Shown: positions 10,993-23,634 of the stretch, in pieces | How the letters are laid out: every line of letters begins with the position of its first letter | Numbering within the stretch: position 1 is the stretch's first letter | Assembly: GCA_002794775.1 (NCBI GenBank) | Contig: NBAY01000040.1 | Span: 124,001-188,000 of the forward strand | DNA: 64,000 bases | Direction: 5' to 3' | Source of the DNA: Porodaedalea pini | Taxonomy: Eukaryota > Basidiomycota > Agaricomycetes > Hymenochaetales > Hymenochaetaceae | Translations under genes and position numbers: made by a program | Notes under the pieces: model-generated | What the model was told of the DNA's origin: nothing | Database searches by the model: none | What the model saw: only the letters and a program-made list of their open reading frames with translations

Positions 10993-12159
10993 TCATCGCT
11001 GTGCGAGCAAGAGCGCATCACGATAGCCCTTCCATGCAACGTCGATCACCTGCCACACACACGGGTTGAGCACGCCCAGTGAGCACGCATTCTGCCATAC
11101 GCCATACACGCGCATCGCGTTTGAGATGAGCGTCGCGCCAGAGAACGCATCTGCGAGGTATTCCGGAAGGCTGCTGAGGTCGCCGAACCACGCGCCTGAC
11201 GGTGTCACGAAGGGGATGAGCGCCTGAAAGAGCTGTGTGGCGTTCTGCGTGCAGAGGAACTGCGTCATAAGCGGGAAGGTATCGGGCGAGGGGATGGAAA
11301 AGGGCACAAGCGGGACGACACGTTTGTGTGCGTGTGGGTGCACGTCGAGTGGGTCGAGAGAGGGTGAAGGCGGCGTTGGGGATGGTAAGGGAGGAACGCG
11401 CGAGCAATGGGCTGCGAGAATTGGTGCGTGGATTGGCACGGCGATGACCTTGCGCAGCTTAACTTCGGGTTCGCTGGAATGCACGGCGAGCATATGGGAA
11501 GGCATATGCTCGGGTCGGAGCTTCTTCGGTACTCTTATGGTGATGAACTCTGGAAGTTCGCTGCTCTGGGTTGCAGTTATAGGTTCAGCAACGGTGTTTG
11601 CGACGGCAGCGAAGAGGCTCAGAAAGGGGATGCAGCGTGTCAACTTTTGGCTCAGTTATAAGAGTGAAGTGTATACTCACTGTTCGCCGTTCCTGATCAA
11701 TTCCCTACGCACGATTTCAAGCCCCTTCAATGCTAATTCTGCGTCATGTCCAGCTTGGGTGATAGCCTCGGGATCCGTTTCTTGAAGACACGGACGCTGG
11801 AGCTGCGGAGGCATGCGCTCCGCGAGAATGGCGTTCGCAGCCATACCTCCGCCAACGTTGATGAGATTGGGGTGCACAGATCGGCCGAAACGATTGATGC
11901 GGCTCGAGGGCGACACCATGGTGGGCTTCAATTTCGGATCGCAAGAGCGTACAGGCGAAGGAGGTCGGATATACTTGCGCTGCTGGTCCTTTCGTCGCGG
12001 TCGCGGAGCCCTCGTGAGGAAGGGATCTGGCTTGATTGGCTTCAGCACAAGTTGGCGGCGGCGCCGCGCAGCTTCAACGAGCGCAGAAGACGAGTTTTTA
12101 GCGAGCATCGGGCCCATCGCAGGCTTCTTGGTCTTTGCAAACCTGTTGAGCACAATCAT
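10993..12159 (-). CDS. Clp1-like (clampless) protein
   Basis: Resembles the basidiomycete Clp1 family, known from Coprinopsis, where Clp1 drives clamp-cell formation under mating-type control. Two exons: 12159-11681 and 11563-10993 (1050 nt, 349 aa). The N-terminal part is basic and proline-rich. The conserved part starts ELPEFITIRVPKKLRPEHMP and continues through AVHSSEPEVKL, VPIHAPILAAHCSRVPPLP, VVPLVPFSIPSPDTFPLM and MRVYGVWQNACSLGVLNPCV. The acceptor has two alternatives three bases apart (exon starting at 11563 or 11560); both keep frame. It is downstream of, and on the same strand as, GWT1. Family assignment rests on remembered motifs, so the function is an inference. Confidence 0.72.
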
Positions 12160-12824
12160 GGCGAAAATCGAGAAAATCTTTCAGGAGAGCTCTGCAAATG
12201 TGGATGCGAGCGCGGGTGCGAGTGCAAGTGGTAGTGCAGATGAGAATAATGATGGTTTGAGTCCGAAAGAAATCCCCTAGACTTATACACTGGAGGATAC
12301 GTAGGGCCACAGCAGTTCCCTTTGTCCGTGCTCAAGAGGGGTGAGTCCATTTTGAACGAAAGCCACACAGTTTTAACGGTCTAGCTTGGACGCGAGACGG
12401 ATTGCTTTCCTTCGTGCTAGTCAACACGGACCAACAAGGGGACATACAAATGTGGCCTTGTTGGTGACTTACTGCATAAGGCATGTCCGTGCATGGGAAT
12501 TTTAAACGCACACGTGATACCTATACACGTGACTCGTGACTACCCGTACCACTCTTTTAATTACTGGATTTGGTGATAAGGAGATGAACATTGTCCAGAA
12601 CTCACAAAATTGTGGAGCTTCTCCTCGAGTCTGTCGGCTTGTCCTACCGCTGACAGGCGGAACTAGGCAAGCCGAAATTGCGTTTGAGATTTCTCTTGGG
12701 ATACGATTAGAGGCTGGTATATACTGATACAGTCATTTTTATTTTTTATTTTCTAAACATATCACGCTTTTGGCTGGGTATCAAAGCTGTGGCAATGGTA
12801 CTCGTATAATAGGAAGACATATCG
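12160..12824. other. Intergenic spacer between the GWT1 stop and the Clp1-like start
   Basis: Promoter region of the Clp1-like gene. Several short frames on both strands look like shadows; no repeat or RNA gene seen. Confidence 0.4.
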
Positions 12825-14882
12825 TTATAACTTCCATAACCGAGTCTTCCTGAACATCCATGCAATCAAACATAATACGAAAGAGTACGCCGACAGAACG
12901 ATCATTGCGACGGTGTTGGACGCGTACATCGTCGACATCGAGAGGTTGATCAGCCCGGTCACCACGTTCGCCTTTAAAATAGTAAATATTATTGCGAAAC
13001 TGAAAGGTGCGGAAAATTATGCGCTTACGAGCAGGAAAAGCGCAAGCCCGTTGAGGTTAACCGCCTCGAGCAAGGCTGGAGCCTCGGGTCTTGGCTTCGA
13101 TAGGCTGGCCGCAGCATATAAGTTACTTGATGAGGCGGGGCGTAGGCCGCTCGTGGAGATCGGGGAGAAGCTTGCGTCTTTTGAAGGCGAGAGTTTATCC
13201 AGGAGAAGATAAAACATTATGAAAGACGTGTTGTACGCCGCGACCCAGATGACGTATGGCAAATTAGCCTTAATGAAATCCATCACTCAGTAAGGAATTG
13301 CTGATGAATGCCAATGTCTGCTCGGGAGCTTACCAGTCGTCTGGACACCCCACCCCCGACACTCGTCAAATAGCACAGTCCAAGGCAACTCCACCAGAGG
13401 ACGGCGTACGAAAATAACTCTATGGCAGTCTTGCCATCTTGACGCTGCAGAGCCTTCGCGTTTTGGACGCCGTTTCCACGGGATCGATCAGACGTCGGAG
13501 AAGACGGCGCCGGGGCAATCCCACGTAGCCGCAATCGCAAACTGTATTGCTGACGCCGAAAGTCGGATGGCGAGGGCGGGAGGATCAACGTACCGACCGA
13601 GAGACCCAAAATGTGGATTGCAAGGTAGCCTAACGGTGCAAAAGTAGGGTGTGAGCCGACTCGGAGTGTCTTTGGATTGAGGAGACAGACCTGTGAGCGA
13701 GACCAACCCCTCTTTATTAGCGCCAATCAGATTTGTCCGAGATGCATGCAAGGTATAGTGTTGCAGCGGAGTGAAGGATAAAGCAAGCTGGTGAGCTTGA
13801 TTGGAGTGATATTAGGCCAAAGGGCAGAAGTCAACATGCCAAATCGCAATGAGACTCACAGAGGGCGATTAAGAAGCCTAGGAGTGACAATGGAAGGTGG
13901 ATTATCATGGGGTGAAGTACAACTTCGAGGATAGGGAGGAAGGCCATTGTGAAGAAGAAATTCCAGTGCGTGCCGTACTCCGATTCATGCTCCTAATGAA
14001 ACAAATTGAGATGTCGACAGTCTAAGACCTTTGACACTAAACACCCTCACCGGATATTCAGTGCCTTTTACAGAGATCACGCGAACAACCCCGAGGAAGA
14101 AGAGTGGCAACATCTTCTTGAAGACTCCGATGATTTTCGGCGAAGCCGGAGCTAGGAGGTACGCTGGGTCCTTAAGAAGTGGAATTGCAGATACTATGCC
14201 TTGAGAAAAAACGAATGAACCGACTCCGAGATCCATCTAGCTATTTTCATCGGCGTCGCCTCAAGCTATGTATGAAACGGGTCAACTCACCAACGACACC
14301 CCGAACGTCTCGCATTTTGCCAAAGAACGAGGGAAGACTGGAAAGTCGACTGCAAGGATAGCAAGACAGGTCATGAGAAGCATATGTGACCGATACACAG
14401 TCAAGGAAGGCAAGGGTGATATAGAGATGCGTGAACCACTTGGAGTTGGGGGAGAGGGACCAGAAGACGAGATATTGATGGTGTGTGACGGCGATGGTGC
14501 TCGAGAGATAGATATTGGCGATAGCGGTGGTCCGTCATCTTCCTTGAGAGTAGATATGAAAAGTAGAACAGTAGGAACGAGAAGTATGAAACACAGCAGG
14601 AGTGGTATTTCTGCAAAAAGTGTCATGGACAGGAGAAGCGGCAGAGCTAGCACCGTCCATTCTAGTAGCAGGTTCGTTGAATCAGGTGAAGCTAATCGTG
14701 ACCGTATTGAAGCGTGAAGTGCAATAGAGCACTATTCTCGAACTTATATTAGTTCACCAATACTTGTATTGCTTAAAAGGCGTACTCACCAGCGCAACGG
14801 CAGATATGAGATTAACGTGAGTGATCGTCGAGCCTGTTGCACCAGACACGAACGCCTCCTTCGCCGTCTTGTAGTCTGTCAT
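12825..14882 (-). CDS. GWT1: GPI-anchored wall transfer protein 1 (inositol acyltransferase)
   Basis: ER multi-pass enzyme that acylates the inositol of GPI precursors, an early step in anchoring wall and surface proteins. Nine exons: 14882-14790, 14736-14703, 14661-14291, 14236-14051, 13992-13860, 13795-13691, 13629-13334, 13268-13029, 12971-12825; total 1605 nt (534 aa). Family blocks: [19 protein letters not shown] near the start, [74 protein letters not shown] and [14 protein letters not shown]. The acceptor of the 34-nt exon 2 is ambiguous by 6 nt. A proline/serine-rich insert follows the second membrane segment. The protein is the target family of the antifungals gepinacin and manogepix (family knowledge). 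Confidence 0.93.
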
Positions 14883-15171
14883 CCTTTCAATCGTCTTTTT
14901 AGAAGGCTGAAATTAAGGGTATAACGAAGCCATGATAGGGTGTCAAGAGAGAATAACCAGGACCAACGCGTCCAGCCAAGAGTCGACGCGACGACAAGGC
15001 GCCTTTACATAACCCGGACAGCACGTGTGGATCAATTTATAATATGCTATCTGCTACTAATAGCCTACCAACCGCTACGGAAATGCACAGACAAAGAAAA
15101 GCTACGTAGTGCGCAAGAGCTGGGATGAACTATAATGGATGGACGGTATGTAGATATAGAGATGATGGTAG
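14883..15171. other. GWT1 upstream region / LINE 3' junction
   Basis: Short spacer between the GWT1 start and the 3' end of the LINE. Its left part should hold the GWT1 promoter; the exact LINE 3' boundary and target duplication were not resolved. Confidence 0.4.
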
Positions 15172-15174
15172 AAA

Positions 15175-18100
15175 CTAAAGGTTAAAGGAAGGTGGTAGAT
15201 CAGATAAGAGGGGCATACTGTCCGGTGGACGACGGAAAGAAAAGTAAGCGAATTTTAGAAGTAAAAGAAAGTTGTTTGGACAGAACCAATCGGCAAATTC
15301 AAAAGGTAGGGAACGTTGACGAAAAAGGCCTTTTCGGACAAGAGAGAAGAAAGGGCAACAATTGAGAATATGGCAGACATCATGTTTGATGCACGATGGG
15401 TCCGGACAATGAGGTTCGAGGTTTTGGTTATGCAGATCGAGCACGTTTAGCATTAAGCTAGCGGTGCAAGAAAGAACTGAGCGTTGTATCTTTTTCCTTG
15501 GGGAAAGCTTCAGAAACGGACGGAGAGATCATGTGGGGTATAGGATGAACGAGGACGGCTCAAGGACTGAGCGGTGCCCGCGAAGGTGTATGATATTGGC
15601 TTTCCAGTCTCGTAGGAGATCGAGCTGTACTTGCATGTTCAGATTAGGTAGAGAATCTGGGATGACCTCGCGATTGGGTTGGGTAGCGGCGTCTTTGGCG
15701 AGTTTATCGGCTTTGGAGTTGCCCAATACTCCTCTGTGGGAGGGGAGCCATTGGATCGAGATGTGAGAAGCCTCGTGATGGAGGGCAAGAAAAATGCTGC
15801 AAAGATGGCGGAATGTTATGATGAATTCCGCGTGTCGAGTATCATTTGAGAAAATGAGCTCGACGCAATTGAGTGAGTCCGTGACAATATGGATATGTAT
15901 GGGTGTGAAGCATTTCACCAAAAGGAGGGAGATACGTTGCATGGCTGCGATGAGCGCTTCCTGCTCCTCAAACAAGATGTTTGAACGAGAGTGCGCTGCT
16001 GAAGAAAAGACAGCGAGTTCTTTGTGATCGTGCATAATAACAAAACCGTGGCCACTGTTATAAGAACCGTCGGCGTCAGGGATGATGGAGCCATCTGTGA
16101 AAACAAAATATTGATATGGAGGAGGGTGTAAAAAGAATGAATTGAAATTTCGTATAGCGCGAGAGCGTTGAGATGTTGGAGGAATAGGTGTCATAATAAG
16201 ACATGAATGAATTTGAGTGAAGGTGGGGTATAGAACTGATTTCAGGATTTGAACGTTTGGAAGGAGGGACAATACTAAATATTGATTTCGAACAGGGTTA
16301 AGCTTCGAATGGGAAAAATATGATAGTAGAAAATGTTGCGAGAGAGAACGAATGAAAAGGTTAAGTGGAGGACATGATAAGAAGGATTCTGCGACAGCCA
16401 GGGTAATGCTTTTCTGAAAAATACAATGGAAGAAACGATTCTGGGTTGGTTGAAGGAAAGTTGAAATAAGCAAAGAGTTAGGGAAAAGAACAGCGCCGTA
16501 AATGGCTACGGAACGAATCAATCCGAAGTATAAAAGTCTGGCGTACTGGAAGTATGCGCCATTGGACCGGTGAAACAGAAATGATCGTTGGTGAAGTGTC
16601 GATAACACTTTGTTAGCCCGGGCTTTGAAGTGAAGACTGGGCGAAAGATTGTAAGAAAAAATTATGCCTAACCATGTCAGGTGGCGTGAAGGAGGTATAA
16701 CGCGATTATTGGGAAGGGATAAAACTGCATTGGAAGAGGATGGGGAATCATTCAGAAAGGATCGAAATGTAATGGCCGCTGCCTGATGGTGCGGGAGGAT
16801 ATGAAGGAGTTCGATGGCGTCCGGATCAATGGAAAGGCCAAGAATCTGGAATTGAAGGGATAGAAATGAAAATTGATTGCGAAGACGAACCAAATTGGTT
16901 CGAATGCTGAGAGAACGCGAGTAAAGAAGATGATCATCCATATATGCGAGTAAAGGACGGTGTGGGCCAAAACGAGTGTTGTAAGCTATAATGGCGTCTG
17001 CTGCCGCGAAGACTGAAATAAGGGGGGACAATGGCGATCCTTGGGGGACGCCTCGGTTGGGTTTAATAAATGGGGCAGAGAAGAAGTTGTTGAAATGAAA
17101 AGAAATTGGTCTGTCCCTAAGCCAGACCGAAAGAATGTGAATTAAGTTGGGGTGAACGTTGGAGAGAATAAGTTTGTTAAGAAGGCGATTATGAGAAATA
17201 TTGTCGAAAAAACCTTGAATGTCCACGGTAAGGATAGAAGTGATAAGATATCAGTGGCGACGTAAGACACCACCAGGGTTGCTACCACTAAGAATGAAAG
17301 GTTGGGTTAGGATGGTCGAAAGTAAATCATAACAGGCTGTAAGAGATGAACGATGTTTCCTACACCCGTGTTGGGTCTCGGGCAGAAGGTTATTAGTCTC
17401 AAAAAAGGGTTGTAAGAAATTAAAAAGAACACGTTCAAAAAGTTTGCCAATGGTGTCAACGAGGGTAATGGGGCGATAAGCCCTTGGGACTGAAAAGTCA
17501 GAATGTTTAGGTTTTGGGATAAAGGTGACAAGTGAAGTTTTAAAGGATAAAGGGAAATGACCAATTTGAAGACATAATGAAAAGAGATCGACGAAAAACT
17601 GTCTGTGGTGCTCGATTAGGAGCACGAGGTGTTTGTACGAGATGTGGCTATTGCCAGGGCTCGTTTCCTGATCAATACCTCGGAGCGCATCGTGAATGTC
17701 GCTCATAGTAAGCGGTCTGAAATCCCGGAGGGCTGGGAGCGGAATGACCTCCGGTGTAGACGTTAAGGGAGGGAAGAATGTCTCTCGGAAAAGAGATGCC
17801 TTGTTGTCTTCGGTAAGTGTAAAAAGACCGTTATTCATGCAAAGGGCCCCGATGGGAGTGCGGTGGCGAGCAGTGCCCAAATATTGGTTACGCCAGATGG
17901 ATCAAGCATCAGAGTGCTGAAGACGAGCGCCAAAGAAGGTGTTTTTGGCTCGGGTAAGTTCGATGTCGAGGTGTTTCCGCGAATCGGGGTTGGGGTTATG
18001 ACAATGTGCACGGTAGAGTTTTGAGCATGATTCGGACCACCAAGAGTTGGGGCCAAAATACGAGCGTGGTTTCCGTTTTTTAAGGAAGGTAGAAGCGAAG

Positions 18101-18999
18101 TTAGAAAAGGAAGATTGAAAGGAAAAAAGGAGGTCGTCCAGCACCTTGGGTGTATGAATGTCTGATAAAGAAAAGGGGAAGTAATTAGACTCGCAAAATT
18201 CCGCAACAAAGGCGGGTAAGTCTTGAGAGTGAATTGAACGAAGGGCGGGTTGTGGAGTAGAAGAGATCACATCGACGTTGAAAGAAAACAGAAGTGGGTG
18301 ATGATCGGATGAAATGTCAAGGGATGGATCAGAAATGGTAATATGGTCCAGAAGATAAGGGGAAAAGTCATCTGAAGTGATGACAAGGTCAATAATGGTT
18401 TTGACGTTGGAAGAACGATTGAAATAGGTATGTTGGTTTGGGGGGTTACAAACGACGAGGCTGTTGTCATTGATCCAGTCAATGAAGGCGCTAGAAGCCG
18501 AAAAGGAGGTCAATTGGGCCAGAAAAGACCATATATCAGAATGCCGGTTGAAATCCCCGGTGAAAATATTAGAGGGGAATTGTAATGAAGGGAAGGGGTT
18601 TTTGAATTCGTAAAGACTGGGGGAATTATAAATGTTCCAAAGTAAAAGAGGGGATGAGTCTTCTTGATAAATGGAAATGACACAAATATTAGGGGAAGGG
18701 GTGTCGGGGTCGTACAAGGAGACGTGGTGAATGATGCGAGGATGTACCAAGGTACAGCAGCGAGGTTTGGATGGAGAAGAGGGTCTGAAGATAGTGTAAG
18801 GACCGGGGTTGCGAAGATGAAAAACGCTTGAGCCCAAAGGGGATATTTTAGATGGAATTGTCGAAGAAATGGTTGGAATTTCCTGGAAACAAATAATGTC
18901 AGGTGTGTAATTTGTGGTTGAGAAAGACCATAATAAATAATCGAAGGTTGGTGCCGAATTGCGAATGTTAAGAGAAAATACGGAAATATTGTCAGTCAT
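15175..18999 (-). pseudogene. LINE-A ORF2: endonuclease - reverse transcriptase - RNase H (three TGA stops)
   Basis: One frame of 1274 residues from ATG 18999 to the stop at 15177-15175, interrupted only by TGA codons at 17904-17902, 17253-17251 and 15531-15529. Domains in order: an AP-endonuclease-like region with CFQEIP, GDFNRHS, DLVI and SDHHPL; reverse transcriptase with the IPKPKHSDFSVPRAYRPI block, GVPQGSPLSPLIS and the catalytic YMDD box near 16940; RNase H beginning FVFTDGS with downstream E and D residues and IQWLPSHRG; then a Cys/His finger (CPDPSCIKHDVCHILNCCPF). ORF1 ends 5 nt before this ATG. As it stands the protein would be truncated, so this copy is probably dead. Confidence 0.88.
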
Positions 19000-19004
19000 A
19001 AGAA

Positions 19005-21239
19005 TTAAAAGGGAGATCGATAATTGCGGCGAGCTGGACACTCCGATGACCTGGCGCTGTGGTTACCCTGGCAGTTAATGCAGAGGGTGAAGTGGTCGCA
19101 TTGGAGATTGTTGGATGCTGTACATGGAGCACATTTAGCGACATGTACGGCGGTCCGGTGAGGTTCAGAGCAAATCGCGCATCGCGCGACTGAGCAACAT
19201 TTCACTGCGGTATGTCCCAAGCGATGGCAGTTGTCGCATTGGTTGGTGGTGGGGCGGGCTTTCATCTCTTCGAGGTGGTGGATGACTCCGAAGATGGGGA
19301 CTGATCTGTTGTTGTGTAAGAAGAAGTGGTCAAAACAGAGACGGGAGTTGTCTTTGATTATAACTGAGACATTGCAGAAGTCTCATTGGTTGAGACGCTC
19401 AATGGATGACATGAAGCAAGGTGGGAACATGAACTCGTATCCCTCGAATTGAGGAAGGGCAGAGATTTTGTCATGTAAATCTTTTTCCGAGTAGAGAAGG
19501 TTAGTGTCCTTGTCGAAGACCGGGACGCCCGGGATGACCATCTTAAACTGGGGTGAAGGCGTGAATGCCCTCACTCCAGAAATGTTAATGATGCGGTTGA
19601 GTTGGATGACAAGAGAGTTGTACTGGGCATCAAAGTCAGAACAAATGTTAGTAAAAGCAATTAAGAGGTTGCTGTTGGATGTGTATTCCACGTTGAGTAT
19701 GACGAGGTGTTTAAACAGCGGATTGCCTTTCAGGCCCACACGGACCGAGTTTTTGACAGAGGTGGGAAGAGGGTGAACAGCAAGGTTGCCTGGGAGCGAG
19801 AAGAAGATGCGGCGGACATTGCGAACGCGCGTATTCACCGATCCGTTAGACCGGTTAATTGGAACGGTTGATATTTCCCCTTGGGGTTTCTGTTCCGTGA
19901 CTCGTACGACTTTGGTAGGAGTGGTTTTAGGTTTCTTTTGGGCGGCTTTGGCGTACGAAACTGTGGTAAAACCTTCCTGGTCGACTCCGACTCCTTCGAC
20001 CTGTGGATAGTAGATTGAAGTCTGTGATCCTCGGGGTGCGTTGTGTGCTGAGTGGGCATAACCATCCGGTGCAATGATGGTACCCTCCATAGTCATTCGG
20101 TAGCCCGAGCCTGGAATGCGGGTTTTGGCAATGGCGGATGCATATTCGGTTTTCCCGTTCTTTGGGGTCTGGACGTGCTGTTTGGCGATAGGGCCAGGGG
20201 GCGGGAATTTAGGGTCGTGAACGAAACGGACCCCGATAGGGTCAGGGAGAATCTTTTGCTGTTTGTTAATGTTAGTATTATTGGAGACAACTGGTCGAAC
20301 TGTTGAAGCCGGGACGTCAAAAAGCTGTTTTTCGATGTTTTGGGTTTTTTCTGAAATAGAAGTTACCACTGCCGAAAGATGTTGAATAGACCTTGACATA
20401 GCGTGCATAGTATCCGTAATTTCCTGATCGCGGATGGTCTGGCTGTTGACATAAATATTTTCGAAAACGTGCTTAAAAGACGGTGAGTGAATACGGTAAG
20501 TAGAATGAAATGCTTCCAGACTTTCGTTGGCCGAGTTCTGGCGCGCGGTCTCGTTGTCCAGAGTATTGGATTGACTGATCCAAGAAACCAAGTTGGAGCC
20601 AATGTTGGCGAGGATAGACCCGGCACGAACAGGATCGTCATACCAGGCCTTATCCGACAACCACGTAGGTTGGGAAATGAGCGTGTTAATCGTGTTGATA
20701 GTGTCCTTAGTAAGCTTGGCAAATCCGAGGTTGACCTTTTCGGCGATAGCCGGGTCCTCCAGTTCATCGATATCGATCATGTCGTTGTCGACCTGCGGGG
20801 CCTGACTTTGCTGCTCGTCCGGGATGTACAGATCATCGTCCATAGCATCGATGTCAATGCGGGCGGGGGGCGGGATTGACTTATGTTCTTCTTCGGAGTT
20901 TGAGCGTTTAAGTGTGTTTTGTGACTCGATGTCGGGTGTAGGTGGAAGATCTCCTTGTTGACGAAGTTTGGCGGCATGCGCGTCCGCCTCGATATCGGGT
21001 GACCACTTGGCACGGTTCTCCTGTACTGTAACGCATACGGCGTCGTTGTGGTTGTAGGTCTTGTCGCGACCACAAACGACACATAGCTTGGCGGTCCCAC
21101 TAACACACTGGCGACTGTGAAAGGGGAGATCCTGTTTACACTCCTCACACTTGGTGGGGTCCTTGGGATTAACAAGGGAACGAAGAGACTTGGTTTTATG
21201 TAGGGAGGCTTTTGCCCTGGTTAACATTTTGTTATCCAT
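19005..21239 (-). pseudogene. LINE-A ORF1: gag-like protein with zinc knuckles (one TGA stop)
   Basis: Frame of 744 residues from ATG 21239 to TAA 19007-19005, with a single TGA at 19385-19383. The N-terminal part holds a Cys/His cluster (CEECKQDLPFHSRQC, CVVCGRDKTYNHNDAVC), the middle is low-complexity, and the C-terminal part holds retroviral-type knuckles beginning CDNCHRLGHTAVKC, then CAICSEPHRTAVHVAKC and CINCQGNHSARSSEC. Family role: RNA binding and RNP assembly. The frame is homologous along its length to ORF1 of the second LINE (41086-38842), which reads through where this one has TGA. Confidence 0.85.
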
Positions 21240-21366
21240 GGCAGAGAGAGTACGAGAAAGGCTGAATGCACGATTTTCCCACGGTCAGTGATGATGGTAG
21301 GAAGGAGAGTGTGGATCAAACTCCCGCTGCTGCCTTAAGCTTGTCCTTAACCACGTCGTGGATTCG

Positions 21367-23066
21367 ATGCAATTGCCCCAAATGCGAAATTTTCTTGAAA
21401 TCGATGAGATTTTGCGCACATTCCTTCGGTATTGCGATAAGCCGACTCTGTCGCGCCTGGCGCGCACCGCCAAGGCCTTCTCTGACCCTGCGCTGGACGT
21501 ACTTTGGGAGAACCTCGAGTCGTTCTCGCATCTGCTGAAGATATTTTCACCCGAACTCATATCATGGCATCCTTCGGATGCAACCGCCCATCCTAAACCT
21601 GTGAGTATTGTTCTTCTTTGCAAGTTGAAACTATAGTGAGACACATCGCACAGATCGTAAACCATCTCATCGTTCCGCGAGATTGGAAACGATTCTCGGG
21701 ATACGCTCAGCGTGTACGGACATGGGGGCCAGAGGACTTATCTTACATTGAGGAACCATTGGTGGATCATATCGCGTTCGGGCGCAATCCTGATTTCATC
21801 TTGCCTCGATTGACGCACATGGAAGTGACGGCAACGACTGTTTCAGGCGTGCACCTCCAAACTCTCATCCTTTGCCCAACCCTCGAGTCGGTCTCCATCT
21901 GGAACTCGGACCCGAACATATGGGCGACGCGCTCGATGAACACTTTCTTCCGTACCCTCGCAGACCGAGCGCCGAGATTGAGCAAGCTCATCGTGCACTG
22001 GGGAGACGGCGCAGCCGTAACTCAGCAGTTCATGGAGGGTCTTTCGGATGTTTTCTCGCATGAGCATTCGGATTTGAAATCGATTAATCTGTGGACTCCG
22101 AACTGTGTCGACTCAAGGGGGTTTTCTTGTCTAGCCCAGCTCCCGCACCTCGCGACATTACACCTTAATCTTATTGGGAACACCCATCTGCTCTGTTCAC
22201 AAATTAGGGACAACTCAACAGCCTTCACCTCGCTTCAAAACCTCTTTCTCGCTGGGGAAGCGGAAGGATTTTACAAGATGCTTCGTTGTTTCGGCAATGC
22301 GCCATCCATGGTCAGCCTTGGTTTCAGCGTACGGGAGTACCCAAAGTCGCGAGACCTACAACAGCTCTTTGAGACGGTAGCCGCGAAATTCTCATCTTTG
22401 CGTCTCCTGCAGTTCAACGTGCCCAAACCGGAGATAAATATACAGAGCGCCAACAGGCTATATCACGCCAGTCCAGAACTATACCACCACGACATGGCGA
22501 TCCTTCGTCCTCTGCTCTCTATGCGAAATCTGGCGGCTGTGCATCTAGAGCTCGGTGTACCGCTATACCTGACAGACGTGGATTTATTCGCCCTAGGCGC
22601 TGCGTGGCCCACAATTGAGGTCCTCAACCTCTGCTCCGACCCGTATTGCGAGCGAGCACGCACGGTGCGACCAGCAGCAACAGCGGTCGGTCTGCTCGCG
22701 ATCGCAGAAGCCTGTTCATCATTACAGCATCTCGGGCTCTTCTTGGACTGCAGCGCCGGGATCACCGAGACGATGATCGCAAGTGCAGGCGTCGCGTCGC
22801 ACGCGCTCATCAACCTCGACGTGGGCCGCTCACGCGTGCTCGAGCCGCCGCTCGTCGCGGCGCTGCTGAGCGGTGTCTTCCCCTCCCTCAAGGTTTTCCA
22901 GTGGGCTGGCATGGACGGCGGGGATTCGTTGGAGAGCCCGCAGGACGGGTATGCACCCGGCTGGCGCCAGGTGTTTGATCTCCTCCCGGTTTTTCGAGCT
23001 GTTCGTGCGAATGAACGACGCTCGAGAAGTGTGGAGGATGGGAAGATGCTCATGGCTGTGGATTGA
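21367..23066 (+). CDS. F-box / leucine-rich-repeat-like protein
   Basis: Typical basidiomycete F-box protein, presumably an SCF ubiquitin-ligase substrate receptor. Two exons, 21367-21600 and 21654-23066 (1647 nt, 548 aa), joined across a 53-nt intron with gtgagt and cgcacag ends. The F-box-like start reads EIDEILRTFLRYCDKPTLSR and LARTAKAFSDPALDVLWENL. The rest is a leucine-rich series with recurring L-x-x-L-x-L spacing (for example LPHLATLHLNLIG and LQTLILCPTLESVSIW). These families are large and fast-evolving in mushrooms, so the substrate cannot be guessed. Its start lies within about 60-130 bp of the oppositely oriented LINE-A 5' end, so its promoter may have been replaced or displaced. 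Confidence 0.8.
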
Positions 23067-23456
23067 TCTTGATACCAAACTGAGCGCCTAGCGCCGAGCA
23101 GCTAGGTTGATGGTACCGGTTTCTCTGCATATACGACCATTGGGTCCTGTTTGCTGCCGAAGTGTTCTCGTCTGCGAGACACTCTGCGCCTTGCTCTACA
23201 TATTTAATCCCCTTTATTGATTCCCGGGCTGTTCTCCTTCACCTCTTTGGATACGGATTATTTAAGGAGGTCACTGTAGTTCTCAATAATTCGCCAATAA
23301 CTCTTGGATTTTCGCCTTTATGGCGCTTATTCTTTCTTATTCGTGGATGACCTTAAGCTTGTGCGTAATTTTGTGGACTTTCCTACCAAGTAGTTTAAAT
23401 GTTGTACAGTAAATTTTGGCGACCTCGATTATGTGGACTCCGATTTGGTACTTCAC
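23067..23456. other. F-box gene 3' flank
   Basis: Spacer between the F-box stop and the target-site duplication of LINE-B. No gene recognised. Confidence 0.45.
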
Positions 23457-23467
23457 GTGATGCGTAT
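23457..23467. repeat. Target-site duplication of LINE-B, left copy
   Basis: GTGATGCGTAT, repeated exactly at 41157-41167, where the 5' end of LINE-B stops. An 11-bp direct repeat at the two outer edges is what target-primed reverse transcription leaves. Confidence 0.85.
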
Positions 23468-23634
23468 TGTATAAGGCTGCACTACTTTGCACAATTTACA
23501 TTACTAAGAGAAAGAAAATAAAAGAAGGGGACGGAAAGAAGGAACTGAATGAGAATTTCGTGGAGACTGAATGCGTGACTACGTAAGGGTAAGGGGGGTG
23601 ATCGTTAGGTGAGGTGAAAGGTTGTTTTTGTTTC

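Larger units (their letters stand above)
15172..21310 (-). mobile_element. Full-length non-LTR retrotransposon (LINE-A), Tad-like with RNase H
   Basis: About 6.1 kb on the minus strand with two reading frames: ORF1 (gag-like, C2HC zinc knuckles) and ORF2 (AP-like endonuclease, reverse transcriptase, RNase H, C-terminal Cys/His finger). This layout matches fungal Tad-type and related RNase-H-bearing LINEs. The 5' end is approximate: it shares the block tttcccacggtc with the 5' end of the second LINE (41156) and ends near 21300, only tens of bases from the F-box gene start on the opposite strand. Each frame is continuous apart from TGA stops: one in ORF1 and three in ORF2. Confidence 0.88.

Noticed and set aside
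14268..14717. 149-codon plus-strand frame opposite GWT1
   Set aside because: Lies entirely antisense to GWT1 exons 3 and 2, which carry conserved membrane segments.
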